From: G963666945 sp963666945
Lineage (GTDB): Bacteria; Bacteroidota; Bacteroidia; Bacteroidales; Marinifilaceae
Direction: 5' to 3'
DNA: 54,780 nt
NCBI GenBank assembly: GCA_963666945.2
Contig: CAXXRT010000039.1
Coordinates: forward strand, 1-54,780
The position numbers and the translations under genes were made by a program. Numbering within the stretch: the stretch's first letter is position 1; every line of letters begins with the position of its first letter. This document shows, in pieces, positions 36,301 to 44,511 of the stretch. The notes below the pieces were generated by a model that was not told the DNA's origin, did not search any database, and saw only the letters and a list, made by a program, of their open reading frames with translations.

Positions 36301-36609
36301 TTGTTTCTTCTTTTCCGATTCCTTATTTATAACAATAACTTTATCGTTTATTTTGTATTTCAGGTCGGTTTTTTCAAGTAATATTTCAAGTATTTTTGCT
36401 ATATCTTTTTCTACAATATTTATAAAGTCTATCTTAACATTCTTTACATCTTTATGGAAATACAGAAAGGTGTAGTCACTCTGGTCCTCTATGCTTGTAA
36501 AAATATCCTGTAACGATGCTTTTGTCAATGATAATTTTATCTCGTTATTCTGGCAAAATGCTGTTAAAGAAAGAAGATATATAATAATAAATATAATTGA
36601 CTTCTTCAT
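33349..36609 (-). CDS. SusC-like TonB-linked receptor with STN domain, no SusD partner
   Basis: This 1086-residue TonB-dependent receptor has a signal peptide (MKKSIIFIIIYLLSLTAFCQ), an STN domain (about residues 22-98, KASLQDIFTSIEDQSDYTF), a carboxypeptidase-regulatory-like domain (TGTITDETGTPLPGVTI), the IEEILVTGYETEKKKNVSGS signature, the plug (SIDILKDGATASIYGAQAAN) and a barrel ending RTITAGINLSF. The sigma and FecR genes upstream match its STN domain. No SusD gene follows, so it is an orphan SusC-type receptor. Confidence 0.93.
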   Translation of the reverse strand: MKKSIIFIIIYLLSLTAFCQNNEIKLSLTKASLQDIFTSIEDQSDYTFLYFHKDVKNVKIDFINIVEKDIAKILEILLEKTDLKYKINDKVIVINKESEKKKQLQIIRKYLVTGTITDETGTPLPGVTIMEKGSKTGIVTDINGRYEFPVTEYNTINFSFIGKSTQEHTISSDTTLNVIMKDIIIDIEEILVTGYETEKKKNVSGSIVHITSDDIQQSPTESFEKAIQGRVAGVQFTPETGSPGSSVSVKIRGLGSINADNSPLFIIDGVQINSSDNNSIIPTSNALAGINYEDIESIDILKDGATASIYGAQAANGVIIITTKKGESGKIKINAKISTGVSQVVKKLDVLNGPQWAELTLLNYKNRYGIESESYQTILSDFISKGWGEDGFSKAPTTDWQDAVFRTGITEKYNISASGGTRASRYYVSSEYQNIQGVVINSNFSKYAFRLNHSSQMSKRIYLSTHINYYSFRQNGVLDESSFANPNRSATLIVPTNPIYNADGSYFTNLIGTYKHNVVMESNLNVLKATTSRFTARLTLNINILENLNLKSLLAYDYTEILEKFFFDPRTLDGAPVNGRAGVSNVRERNIQTDHLLAYNKDFGNSHRMNAILGFSFRKNVTKTNYAEGTGVSSPDFKLLSQTARPEPPEETFNEWRIAGLFSKAKYSYQDKYIFNATLRYDGSSKFGNGKLYGFFPSVAGAWRISSERFMKDLNFVDDAKLRASYGITGNSNIGNYVNMQRFVGTGDYLEKPGLAPDPIFGNQNIKWEENHTINLGLDLSFLNNRISLETDVFKRTTKNLLLARELPNTTGHVSIWENSGEVVNKGIEIVINTKNIKTKEFSWSTSMNMALNKNEITALQKGIDRIGTLYKVGEPIGAAYTYRYAGVDPDNGRPMWYDKSGNTTYQPKSDDRVWIDSFLPNFYGGLINDIKIGNISFSAVFDFQTGGRILNTNKSFLARGGSTGDRNQLQVNYDDYWKKPGDKTWIPKPVYGGVYDATATRQFYSASTLLFEKTDFIKLRTLSLEYELPLELSYKINAEKIIFFINGYNLWTTSPYTGFDPEFTDQDNGVYPPSRTITAGINLSF

Positions 36610-36643
36610 AAATGACTTTTAATTACGATACTTACGAATATAA

Positions 36644-36651
36644 CAAAAATA
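36644..36651 (-). promoter_or_regulatory. -7-like element before the orphan susC
   Basis: On the minus strand TATTTTTG fits TAnnTTTG and lies between the fecR-susC hairpin and the susC start, so this receptor may have its own promoter. The -33 part is not clear. Confidence 0.4.
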
Positions 36652-36678
36652 TTAGAAATGAAACTGTGTAAAAAGAAA

Positions 36679-36709
36679 AAACTGTGCTATCAGGCCAATA
36701 ACACAGTTT
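36679..36709 (-). terminator. Hairpin between fecR-type gene and susC, locus 2
   Basis: AAACTGTG (36679-36686) pairs with CACAGTTT (36702-36709). Reading on the minus strand, a T-rich run follows (TTTTTTCTTTTT). It mirrors the hairpin at 16692 in locus 1. Confidence 0.65.
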
Positions 36710-36721
36710 GTTTCATCGTAA

Positions 36722-37885
36722 TTAAACCACAGGTATCTCAACAATGATCACATTGTCTCTTAGACTAAACTTGACTTTGTTAGTCATCTCGAACATGTTA
36801 AGAATTGTCGAAATTTTATCATAGCGTATAAAATTTCCCGTAAAGTTTAGGTTTGCTGCTTGTGGATCTTTAAACTCCACATTTATATTATACCATCTTG
36901 ATAATCTTTTCATGATTGACTCAAGAGACTCATCCTCGAAGACAAATCTTCCGTCAATCCAGTCTGTGTATTTTTTTGCATTTACCTCTCTTATGGATAG
37001 CTTCTTAGATTTATAATTGATCATCGCCTGCTGTCCCGGAACAAGTACTTTTACTTCGCTGTTATCCTTGTTCTCTATGCTTACTGACCCTTCCAAAAGA
37101 GTGGTGTGCGAATATATATCGTCCTTATATGTACTTATGTTGAATTTCGTTCCCAGAACCCTAATGGTCTCAGTAGGGGTAATAACAATGAATGGCTTGT
37201 CCTTGTTTTTGGCAACTTCGAAATAAGCCTCTCCCTCCAGATATACAATTCTTTGTTTTCCGCTGAAAGAAGTTGGGTAACTCAGAGTAGTCTCTGAGTT
37301 AGCCCAAATCCTTGTCCGATCAGCTAATTCTAAGGAATATTCTCCCCCTTTGGGGATTAGTATCTTGTGGTAATTGTCATCTTTGCTTAGTGTCGACCTT
37401 ATATATCTGACTGTGTTTTCTTCTGTTTCCAGCTCAATACCATTACTTGTGGTAAGGTTCTTTCTGTCTTTTCCCAATTCAACCTGTTCCCCATCCTCAA
37501 GAATAAGTGTTGCTCTTGCTATTCCAGGATTAATATTATCAAGATTACTTGTAATATTGGCATCTCTGTAAAATAGTATCAGGGAGCTAATTATTATTCC
37601 TGTTACAATAACAGAAGCGGCAGCGTACCATATGCGCAATTTTCTGATCCCTGATCTTTTCTTCTGCATTTGCTTGTATTTCTCCCAGCCTCTTTCCGGC
37701 TTTACTGCATTGTAAAAATCAAGCTTGCTGTTTATGGTTTTGCTGTTTCTAATATTTTCAAATAACTCTTTATTGCTTACATCAGATTCAAGCCAATTTT
37801 CAAGGATAATCTTTTCTTCCTTTTCAATTGTCCCACTAATCTCTTTAAAGATTATCTCCGATATGTTGTAAGAATCGTCGTTCAT
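36722..37885 (-). CDS. FecR-family anti-sigma regulator
   Basis: This 387-residue protein has the same layout as its counterpart in locus 1: a cytoplasmic N-terminus, a membrane helix (about residues 83-106, LRIWYAAASVIVTGIIISSLIL), a FecR domain (ILIPKGGEYSLELADRTRIW to AYFEVAKNKDKPFIV, LLEGSVSI) and a C-terminal DUF4974 part ending VKFSLRDNVIIVEIPVV. It sits between its sigma factor and the orphan SusC. Confidence 0.93.
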   Translation of the reverse strand: MNDDSYNISEIIFKEISGTIEKEEKIILENWLESDVSNKELFENIRNSKTINSKLDFYNAVKPERGWEKYKQMQKKRSGIRKLRIWYAAASVIVTGIIISSLILFYRDANITSNLDNINPGIARATLILEDGEQVELGKDRKNLTTSNGIELETEENTVRYIRSTLSKDDNYHKILIPKGGEYSLELADRTRIWANSETTLSYPTSFSGKQRIVYLEGEAYFEVAKNKDKPFIVITPTETIRVLGTKFNISTYKDDIYSHTTLLEGSVSIENKDNSEVKVLVPGQQAMINYKSKKLSIREVNAKKYTDWIDGRFVFEDESLESIMKRLSRWYNINVEFKDPQAANLNFTGNFIRYDKISTILNMFEMTNKVKFSLRDNVIIVEIPVV

Positions 37886-37941
37886 TGTTTCCCCTCCGTA
37901 TTATAAGACAACATGTGGTTGTTTTTTGGTGAACGTTTTTT

Positions 37942-38556
37942 TTAAAAAAAATCAAAATATTTTATAAGTCTCTGCAAATGAGGCGGTAAGAATGGTAAAA
38001 AAATTAAAATATTTTTTAATCTTTCTCTCAAAAACTTTGTTGCTCTTAATTTGTGAGTCTTAATGGTGTTTATGGAAAGACCTAAATCGTCCGCAATATC
38101 GCTAAGGGTAAGGCCTTCTATCTCGTTAAGAATAAAAACCCTTCTGCATTCGCTGGGCAGAGCTTCTATGGCTTTATGGAGCATACCGTGAACCTCTTCC
38201 TCAATTAATTTGTTGTTGAAATATTTACTGTCGTATGTATGCTTTACGTAGTCCTCGTGCCTTTCAATGGCCTTTTTGTGCTTTATCACATTTATGGCCT
38301 TATTCTTCAGAGTTGAGTATGCATAGGTCTTTATAGCCTTAAAGGACTGGAAATCCTTTCTTTTTTCCCATATGGAACACATGCTTTCTGCTACTATTTC
38401 CTCGGCATCGTCGATGCTGCCTGTTATATCGGCAGAAAAAGAAACAAAACGCTGGTAATATTTATCAAAAAATATCCGAAAAGCATGCTCGTCGCTTTCA
38501 GTTATTCCTTTAAAAATTAAGTTTTCCCGATCAATATTATTTTTGGTTTTTTCCAT
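37942..38556 (-). CDS. ECF RNA polymerase sigma factor (FecI-like)
   Basis: This 204-residue sigma factor has sigma2 (EHAFRIFFDKYYQRFVSFSA, AEEIVAESMCSIWEKRKDF) and sigma4 (ALPSECRRVFILNEIEGLTL, LGLSINTIKTHKLRATKFLR) as in SusC-linked ECF factors. It is the first gene of locus 2, 56 bp before FecR, and diverges from the helix-hairpin-helix gene. On the minus strand TATGTTTG (38566-38573) or TAGATTTG (38576-38583) could be its -7 element. Confidence 0.93.
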   Translation of the reverse strand: MEKTKNNIDRENLIFKGITESDEHAFRIFFDKYYQRFVSFSADITGSIDDAEEIVAESMCSIWEKRKDFQSFKAIKTYAYSTLKNKAINVIKHKKAIERHEDYVKHTYDSKYFNNKLIEEEVHGMLHKAIEALPSECRRVFILNEIEGLTLSDIADDLGLSINTIKTHKLRATKFLRERLKNILIFLPFLPPHLQRLIKYFDFF

Positions 38557-38620
38557 AAGTGGTCACAAACATATGCAAATCTAGGAATTTTAAGTAAAAT
38601 CACTGTCATGTTATTAAACA

Positions 38621-38651
38621 TTTTTGAAGTCAATATTAATTTATAACTTTG
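38621..38651 (+). promoter_or_regulatory. Promoter for the helix-hairpin-helix gene
   Basis: TTTTTG at 38621-38626 is followed after 17 bp by TAACTTTG at 38644-38651. The -7 fit is exact and the spacing slightly short. Its position argues against translation from TTG 38649. Confidence 0.6.
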
Positions 38652-38669
38652 TTTTATATAATATATCTG

Positions 38670-39305
38670 ATGGTTATGAAAACAAGTTGCCTTAAAAATA
38701 ATGTTTTAAAATTCTCCGATATAGAAAAAACAGGGATTGTCATTGTTCTTGTTCTAATATATTTCGTAATAATAATGCCCGATTTGTATTCTCAGTATCC
38801 CGGAGGGAATAATCTTTTCATTAATAGTCATGCCGATTCTGTTTACGCTGCGAGTCAATCAGCAGAAAGATTAAAGTCCGTAACAGACCCGGAATCAGCG
38901 GGTAAAAAGAAGGATGTAAAAATAGAACTCAATTCATCCGATACCACAGAGCTAAAGAGGGTGTATGGAATAGGAAGCTGGTACTCCCGGAAGATTGTGC
39001 GTTACCGTGAGAGGTTGGGAGGATTTTATTGCGTGTCTCAACTCAGGGAAATAAAAATGAGGGAAGGTACCTATGAACGGATCTCTCCTCAGTTGTATGT
39101 GGATACCAGCTATATCCGCAAGATAAATCTTGATACCATGGGATTTAAAAACCTTTTGAGTCATCCGTATTTCGATTACGATATGGTAAAAGGAGTTTTT
39201 AAGCTGAGAAAGGAAGATTCAAATATCACTTCAAAAGACCTGCTGGAACAGAATATTGTTTCCCGGTCCCAATACCAGAAGATTAGAAGGTATTGTATTG
39301 AGTAG
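38670..39305 (+). CDS. Membrane-anchored helix-hairpin-helix (ComEA-like) protein
   Basis: This protein of about 211 residues has an N-terminal membrane helix (TGIVIVLVLIYFVIIMPDLY) and a C-terminal half with HhH motifs: IELNSSDTTELKRVYGIGSW and RKIVRYRERLGGFYCVSQLR, then a second weaker unit (INLDTMGFKNLLSHPYFDYD). This layout matches Bacteroidota ComEA-like DNA-binding proteins, which in other bacteria bind DNA at the cell surface. I prefer ATG 38670 (or 38676) over TTG 38649, since the latter overlaps the -7 box. Substrate and role are inferred. Confidence 0.82.
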   Translation: MVMKTSCLKNNVLKFSDIEKTGIVIVLVLIYFVIIMPDLYSQYPGGNNLFINSHADSVYAASQSAERLKSVTDPESAGKKKDVKIELNSSDTTELKRVYGIGSWYSRKIVRYRERLGGFYCVSQLREIKMREGTYERISPQLYVDTSYIRKINLDTMGFKNLLSHPYFDYDMVKGVFKLRKEDSNITSKDLLEQNIVSRSQYQKIRRYCIE

Positions 39306-39738
39306 TATGTTCTGTTACTTTTTCTTTTATATTTTTTGTAACAATTTTGTATTATTTTTATGTTTTGGTTGCCCCGTATAGAATGAATATTTTCTTGCGG
39401 GGTAATTTTTTTATTGTTGTTTTCCTTTTTATTCTTATTGCAGCAGTTTTTTGTTTGTATCAAGTTTGGACCTTCTCCTGTCTTTCCCTATAGTTTGTGT
39501 ATATAAACAATACAGAAAGATACCCTGAAGAATCCGTAAAATATCCATAAACGCAGAAGATTCTTCGAGCCAGAGGCGAGGGAGGTACGACTTTGGCACG
39601 ATGATGGTATGTGTGTGCAAAACAGAAATTTTTGTTATGATCAAATATGTGTACATATGTATTTTTTATTTTGTATAGTAATTTAAAAAATTTTATTTTT
39701 GTGGTTTAAAATAATTTTAAACTCAAACATTTTTAAAG
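39306..39738. other. Intergenic region with a terminator
   Basis: A weak terminator for the previous gene is at 39370-39410 (CCCCG at 39372-39376 with CGGGG at 39398-39402, then seven T). Positions about 39520-39640 are less AT-rich than the surroundings and open on the minus strand for about 70 codons, but the translation matches nothing I know. Confidence 0.4.
39669..39701 (+). promoter_or_regulatory. Bacteroidota promoter of the 39739 lipoprotein
   Basis: TTTTG (39669-39673) is followed after 20 bp by TATTTTTG (39694-39701), an exact consensus match. Confidence 0.7.
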
Positions 39739-40500
39739 ATGAAGAAAATTTTAGGTCTTTTAGTATTATTGACAGGAGTGCTTTTTAGCTGTAGCGATGA
39801 TGATTCAGATTTGGATTACGGAAAAGAGATGTATATAGAAAACATGAAATTGTTTTCAGAATCAAATAATAAAACAGGTCAGGTTGATCAACCTATGTTT
39901 GATGTTACTTTCAATTTTAATGATTTAAATCTTATAACAGGGGCAGATATCAGTCAAAACGGAGGAGAGGCAGAGACAATTAATCTTGAAGGAGATTATA
40001 GTCCTGAAAAAATTGTTACGGATTTCCTTACAGGGATGATTGCAGATGGGGATGCTGTTGAGCAAGATGGAAATAAAATCATTAAAGGTTACGAGTTTTT
40101 CCAGATAAAAAGCAGGGATAAAAACAATAATGTAACAGAATTTACGCTTGGGGAAGGTGAAGATTTGACGACTATTAAAATTGAGTATAATAGTAAGCCT
40201 TTCTTTATGTATTGGAACCTTAAGGCAGCAGGAATAATGAATGCTATTAAGAATATCCAGTTTTTTGGTTCTGCAACCGATAAGAAAGCTGAAATGGTTG
40301 ATGCTTTGTTACCTGTTAACAATATCAGTAAAGTCACTATTGTTCATTCTGAAAACGATGAGTTGACTTTTGATATTTCTTACGAATACGATGACGACGA
40401 TATGTTGACTCGTATTGATGCATCGTTTATAGAAATATATGATGGTAGCGATAGTCAAGACGAAGGTGCTTTTAGAGTAGACGTTGTTTGCAAGAAGTAG
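39739..40500 (+). CDS. Hypothetical acidic lipoprotein
   Basis: This 253-residue lipoprotein has a signal (MKKILGLLVLLTGVLFSCSD, lipobox LFSC), an acidic tether (DDDSDLDYGKE) and a beta-rich body with several short hairpins, including FDISYEYDDDDMLTRID near the end. It is a single-gene unit with a consensus promoter and a strong terminator. I cannot assign a family with confidence. Confidence 0.6.
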   Translation: MKKILGLLVLLTGVLFSCSDDDSDLDYGKEMYIENMKLFSESNNKTGQVDQPMFDVTFNFNDLNLITGADISQNGGEAETINLEGDYSPEKIVTDFLTGMIADGDAVEQDGNKIIKGYEFFQIKSRDKNNNVTEFTLGEGEDLTTIKIEYNSKPFFMYWNLKAAGIMNAIKNIQFFGSATDKKAEMVDALLPVNNISKVTIVHSENDELTFDISYEYDDDDMLTRIDASFIEIYDGSDSQDEGAFRVDVVCKK

Positions 40501-40522
40501 TCGGTTGACTTTAAATATATGC

Positions 40523-40556
40523 AAAACCCCTTTCGGTTTACCGGAGGGGGTTTTTT
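40523..40556 (+). terminator. Terminator after the 39739 lipoprotein
   Basis: The AAAACCCC arm (40523-40530) pairs with GGGGTTTT (40547-40554), with an inner CGG/CCG pair, and T's continue to 40556. Confidence 0.85.
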
Positions 40557-40678
40557 GTGTTTAATGTCAGGATTTTCTTTATAAAGGACTTAATGGGATA
40601 TATCCGCAAAATAGTTTTTTGTGTTTAATGCCGGGATGTTATTTCTCTGTTGACAGTAAGATCCTATTGGGATATATA
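40549..40678. repeat. Two imperfect direct repeats of about 65 bp
   Basis: Copy one (from 40549) and copy two (from about 40615) both start GTTTTTTGTGTTTAATG, continue with a CAGGAT/CGGGAT variant, and end in TGGGATATAT. This looks like duplication of the terminator tail; no function is visible. Confidence 0.5.
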
Positions 40679-40728
40679 TTTCTTGACTTTTAGTCATTTT
40701 ATTGTTTTTATGTTAGTATATATATTAT

Positions 40729-40736
40729 TATGTTTG
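40729..40736 (+). promoter_or_regulatory. -7 element of the 40765 gene
   Basis: TATGTTTG fits TAnnTTTG and ends 28 bp before the start codon; no clear -33 element at the proper distance. Confidence 0.4.
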
Positions 40737-40764
40737 TGGTCTTGAATTTTAAATATAGATTGAG

Positions 40765-41090
40765 ATGAAAAAGTTGTTGATAGTATTGTTTGCAGCAATG
40801 TTTTTGACTAGTTGTTGCACAGTAAGGGTTACTGCTCCTGCCGGGCAGATGTCAGGTTGGCGTCTAAAACCGATTATCTTCCGGTTAAAAAGAATTACAC
40901 ACACTGGTATTGTTTTTGGGGTGTATGGGATTGTGATAAGAAGCTTACCGACAGGGCAATTAAGGAAAGTGATCTGAAAACCGTAAGGGTTAAGAATACA
41001 ATGACATTTACAGATTGCGTTGTTTCTGCCGTTACAATGTGGTTTTTTGGTTGTATAAAGACTACAACTACCGTTGAGGGTGCAAAGTAG
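40765..41090 (+). CDS. Small lipoprotein, possibly Bor-like, one frameshift
   Basis: The first part is a lipoprotein signal (MKKLLIVLFAAMFLTSCCTV, lipobox LTSC). Adding one G in the GGG run at 40843-40845 joins it to a second frame (DVRLASKTDYLPVKKNYTHW, then TVRVKNTMTFTDCVVSAVTM and a TTTTVEGAK end), giving about 108 residues. Length, lipobox and the conserved-looking Cys-containing end resemble the small Bor/Iss-type lipoproteins, but this is a weak match. The missing base may be a sequencing error. Confidence 0.6.
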
Positions 41091-41120
41091 ATTTGTGAGA
41101 TAATATTACAATAGAACAAA

Positions 41121-41831
41121 GTGATAAGAATAAATATAGTAAGAGCGCTGTTAATTATGGTGCTCTTGTTTTTAGGTGTTGTTGAATGTAGTGCACAAAA
41201 CAACAGAGGAATTTTTATCCAAGGGGGATATCAATGTATAGGAGATGTAAACGCAGATGCGGGTTTTATCTCCTTGGGCTATCTCAATTATTTCCATAAG
41301 AATCTGGCATGGGTACTGGAATACAGGTTTGATGGTGCTGACAAGGTTAGAAGTCACTATAATTCAGAAAAATTTAGAAAAGAATCTGAAATGGATCTTA
41401 GGGCTGTTAATTCTTCATTCCTGGCAGGACTAAAGGTTAGAAAAACTCTGTGTGGGGGTGGTTTGTACGTTTTTGTTAAATCTTTTGGTGGTGTTGAATT
41501 TGGTAACGGGGATCTTGATTTCTGGAAATATATTTATGATAAGAAATTGATGGTATTTAAGGAATCTGAACATGTTGCTTCGTTGAGTTTAAAGAGTAAA
41601 CGGGAGTTTACCTGTGGGTTTAGTCTGGGCTTTGATTTGGATGTATCACGACAAAGGGAGTATGATGACAGGAATAAGAAATTGGAGCCATTTAATTTAG
41701 TTTTTAAGTTAGGCGCAAAAATGAGTCACTTTTCAAAGCTATTGGAACGCTTTGATTGTGAAAAATATGGGTATTCTAATATTAATGAAAAAAAGTGGCA
41801 TGCCTTTGCTTCTATTGGGTTTATATTTTAA
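41121..41831 (+). CDS. Hypothetical outer-membrane barrel protein
   Basis: This 236-residue protein starts at GTG 41121 and has a signal peptide (ALLIMVLLFLGVVECSAQ). The rest alternates polar and hydrophobic residues with aromatic ends (GYLNYFHKNLAWVLEYRF, SLGFDLDVSRQ) and finishes KKWHAFASIGFIF, an outer-membrane-type C-terminus. It is vaguely like the TraO conjugation proteins of Bacteroidota, but no other transfer gene is nearby and I do not adopt that name. Confidence 0.6.
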   Translation: MIRINIVRALLIMVLLFLGVVECSAQNNRGIFIQGGYQCIGDVNADAGFISLGYLNYFHKNLAWVLEYRFDGADKVRSHYNSEKFRKESEMDLRAVNSSFLAGLKVRKTLCGGGLYVFVKSFGGVEFGNGDLDFWKYIYDKKLMVFKESEHVASLSLKSKREFTCGFSLGFDLDVSRQREYDDRNKKLEPFNLVFKLGAKMSHFSKLLERFDCEKYGYSNINEKKWHAFASIGFIF

Positions 41832-41849
41832 AATAGAATTATATAAAAA

Positions 41850-41921
41850 ATGAGAAAGTTATTGTTATTGGTTATTGCAGTGTTGGCAATTAATGTTTGT
41901 CAGGCACAAATTTTAGTATGA
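41850..41921 (+). pseudogene. Signal-peptide-only remnant of a secreted protein
   Basis: A 23-codon ORF encodes a complete signal peptide (MRKLLLLVIAVLAINVCQAQ) and stops three codons later. It lies 18 bp after the barrel gene and before a strong terminator. It looks like the 5' end of a gene whose mature part has been deleted or frameshifted, though a translated short peptide is not excluded. Confidence 0.5.
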
Positions 41922-41967
41922 AGTAATTTCTGAAAATGCAAATATTTAAATGGTTTAGATATAAAAC

Positions 41968-42001
41968 AAGGCGCCATTCCTTTAGGAATGGCGCCTTTTA
42001 A
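41968..42001 (+). terminator. Strong terminator
   Basis: AAGGCGCCATTCC (41968-41980) pairs perfectly with GGAATGGCGCCTT (41985-41997) around a 4-base loop, followed by TTT. It also serves the convergent AsmA gene. Confidence 0.9.
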
Positions 42002-42036
42002 TAAAACATGTTTAGTAAATCTGGCTTAGAATATTT

Positions 42037-44511
42037 TTATTTGAACAGTTTTTTGAGTCCTTTCATTAGTTCTTTTTCTGCTTTCTTTTTTAGTTCTTTT
42101 TCAGCAGCCTTCTGAATTTGTTTTCTTACTTTGTTAAGGTCGGGCTTTACCGTTGGTTTGGTCAGTGTTCCGCCTATGTGAACGTCTACATCCAGTGTTG
42201 TCAGGTTTTTAAACCCGGGCAGTTTGTTGAATGTTGACAGCATTTTGCTGCCAAGAACTTTTTTGTCGACTTTTCCTGCAATGGTGTAGTTGATATTTCC
42301 CATTACGTCCTGATTACCGAAGATTGTTGCAGGATAACCGGCAATCTTTGTCTTGAAAGGCTTGACCTGTATGTCGCCGTTTTTAATAAGAAAGTCGATG
42401 TTAAGCTCCGAGATGCTTACCCTGCGAAGACTGTTGTCCTTTGCAAGCTGGGCAAGGGCATCGAGCATTTTGTTCTCGTTGATTATTATTCCCTGTGAGT
42501 TCAGTTTTCCTCCACCGTTCATTGTTGCCGGTATTATCTCCATCTTTGAGTTCAGGCGTGAAGATAGATTCAGGTCCATGGAAATTTTTCCTGCGGCATT
42601 CATTGCCATTGGTATGGTCTTTTTAATGATGGTGAATGATTCCCATGCAGAGTGTATGTCGAAGTTGTTGACATCGAAGGCAATATTCATGGCAGGGTTT
42701 TTCTTTTGAGATGCATCGTAAACACCATTCATTTTCACATCACCCTTGAGCATGTACATCTTCAGGTCTTTAAGGTTTGCTTTTGCCTTGTTTATCACTA
42801 TCTTTCCCGATGTATTGCTTATGACAAGCTTGTCGTAAAGTATGTTTTTGATGTTGCTGTTAAGACTTAGGTTAAGATTTTCGGGTATCTCAATAACAGA
42901 TAGGGAGGAATCTTCCGTAGTGTCTGCAGTTGTGGTCGCATCGGCTGACATTAACTCATTAATATCCAATTTGTCTGAGTTAAGATAGAAGTCACCGGCC
43001 AAGGTTTTGCCTTTAAATATATATGGGAAGAAGTTTCTGATGGTTCCCTTAAGGGAGAAATCGGATTTACCCATGTTAGCACTAAAAGTATTCAGGCTTA
43101 TCTGTCGCGATGAGAACGCCAGTAGCGCGTTTTTGACCTCAAAAGCCTTAGGCATATCTTTGCTGTCGAACTTAAAGTTCTTAAGCGATATGTTACCTTT
43201 TGATGTAAATTTCTCGTATTCTCCCTTGTCGATATACGACATGTTTCCTTTGAAAAGAACATCCGTATTTACCAGTCCTGCAATGCTGATATCCTCCATA
43301 GGAATGGCATTCTTAAGTTTTGCAAAGTCAATAATGCCTTTTATTCTTCCATCCAGAGCAGGATCGCTGATAGGAGTTTTTACCAACATCTTAAAGTCGA
43401 AAGGATTGCCAGCTATATCGAAGTGCAGTTTTGATATGTCGGTGACTGTGCTGTCGAGACTTCCCCCGGGGTTCGAGATATCGATATTTACGTCAATGTT
43501 GTCTATTGATTCGGGAAGATCGGGGTATTTTACCATGGCATCGGCAATGCTAAGGTTTGCATTGAAAGAAGGGTATATTTCTTCTTTGTAGCTTCCTTTG
43601 GCAGATGCTGTCAGTGAGATTTTTCCCGATGTTTTAATGTCTTTGATATCTTTCTGGAACTCACCCGGGATTAACGATAGAATGGATTTGAAATCGTTGT
43701 CCTTTGAGTTTAGTTTCAGATCGACAAGCATATCATCATCGTTGATATCGCACATACCTTCAATATTCATTTCAAGATCGTTGATCTTTAGTTTATTGTC
43801 TTTAAAGGTGAATTTGTTTTCACTAAGGTCGGCGCCCAGTATCGCATTAAAGAGTATTTCTGTGCCCTTAAGATAGTTAACCCCGCCGTATTTAAGATTT
43901 GTTTTAGGGCTGGAAAGGGCAAAGTTGATATTGGTGTTTTTTTCAGAGAACTTACCGCTTATATCTATGTTGATATCTTTTGCTATAAAGCTTGTGTTTT
44001 CTACAAGATCCCTGAATTTAATGTCTATGTCGTGGAAGAAAATCTTATCGAAGATTATTTCCGGCATGGAAGAATCGCCGTCCTCATCTTTGTGGGTTTC
44101 TGTTTCCTCTGAAGAGGCCTTTATTATATCCCAGTTGACCTTTTCGTCCTCGTTGATAATGGCGTTGAACCTTCCACCTTTAATATATATGGTGTTAGTC
44201 ACGATAGGACCGCCGGAGATAAGCGATGCAAGGTTTACACCTGCGCCCATGCTTTGTATGTAGGCAACGGTATCGTTGGCAAATGCGCCTTTACCGGTGA
44301 CTGTTATATTTTTTAGTTCAACGCTTAGGTTTGGGAAGTCTTTGAACATTGAAAGACTGATGTCTTCAATATCAACCTTGGCCTCAAGATTTTTGTTGGC
44401 CTGTTGTGTTGCTGTTTTTTTTATCTTTCCTTTGAAAATAAACGGAATGGAGAACATGGCAAGTAGCAGAAGGGCTACAATAATCAGAATAATCTTAGTG
44501 AATATTTTCAT
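42037..44511 (-). CDS. AsmA-family (AsmA/TamB-like) lipid-bridge protein
   Basis: This 824-residue protein has one N-terminal membrane helix (IILIIVALLLLAMFSIPFIF) followed by a long beta-rich region with repeated DUF3971/AsmA-type segments (IDIEDISLSMFKDFPNLSVE, VTNTIYIKGGRFNAII) and a C-terminal AsmA_2-like domain (MKMEI-type N/G-rich core, GNQDVMGNINYTIAGKVDKK). It ends in a Lys-rich amphipathic tail. AsmA relatives form hydrophobic grooves that carry lipids to the outer membrane. I start it at ATG 44511, since the 54 upstream bases in frame lack support. Confidence 0.88.
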   Translation of the reverse strand: MKIFTKIILIIVALLLLAMFSIPFIFKGKIKKTATQQANKNLEAKVDIEDISLSMFKDFPNLSVELKNITVTGKGAFANDTVAYIQSMGAGVNLASLISGGPIVTNTIYIKGGRFNAIINEDEKVNWDIIKASSEETETHKDEDGDSSMPEIIFDKIFFHDIDIKFRDLVENTSFIAKDINIDISGKFSEKNTNINFALSSPKTNLKYGGVNYLKGTEILFNAILGADLSENKFTFKDNKLKINDLEMNIEGMCDINDDDMLVDLKLNSKDNDFKSILSLIPGEFQKDIKDIKTSGKISLTASAKGSYKEEIYPSFNANLSIADAMVKYPDLPESIDNIDVNIDISNPGGSLDSTVTDISKLHFDIAGNPFDFKMLVKTPISDPALDGRIKGIIDFAKLKNAIPMEDISIAGLVNTDVLFKGNMSYIDKGEYEKFTSKGNISLKNFKFDSKDMPKAFEVKNALLAFSSRQISLNTFSANMGKSDFSLKGTIRNFFPYIFKGKTLAGDFYLNSDKLDINELMSADATTTADTTEDSSLSVIEIPENLNLSLNSNIKNILYDKLVISNTSGKIVINKAKANLKDLKMYMLKGDVKMNGVYDASQKKNPAMNIAFDVNNFDIHSAWESFTIIKKTIPMAMNAAGKISMDLNLSSRLNSKMEIIPATMNGGGKLNSQGIIINENKMLDALAQLAKDNSLRRVSISELNIDFLIKNGDIQVKPFKTKIAGYPATIFGNQDVMGNINYTIAGKVDKKVLGSKMLSTFNKLPGFKNLTTLDVDVHIGGTLTKPTVKPDLNKVRKQIQKAAEKELKKKAEKELMKGLKKLFK

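Noticed and set aside
39435..39656. Minus-strand 73-codon open frame
   Set aside because: No start context, no recognisable family; kept only as part of the intergenic note.
41121..41831. TraO-like conjugation protein
   Set aside because: Similarity is weak, and no other transfer genes are present in the window.
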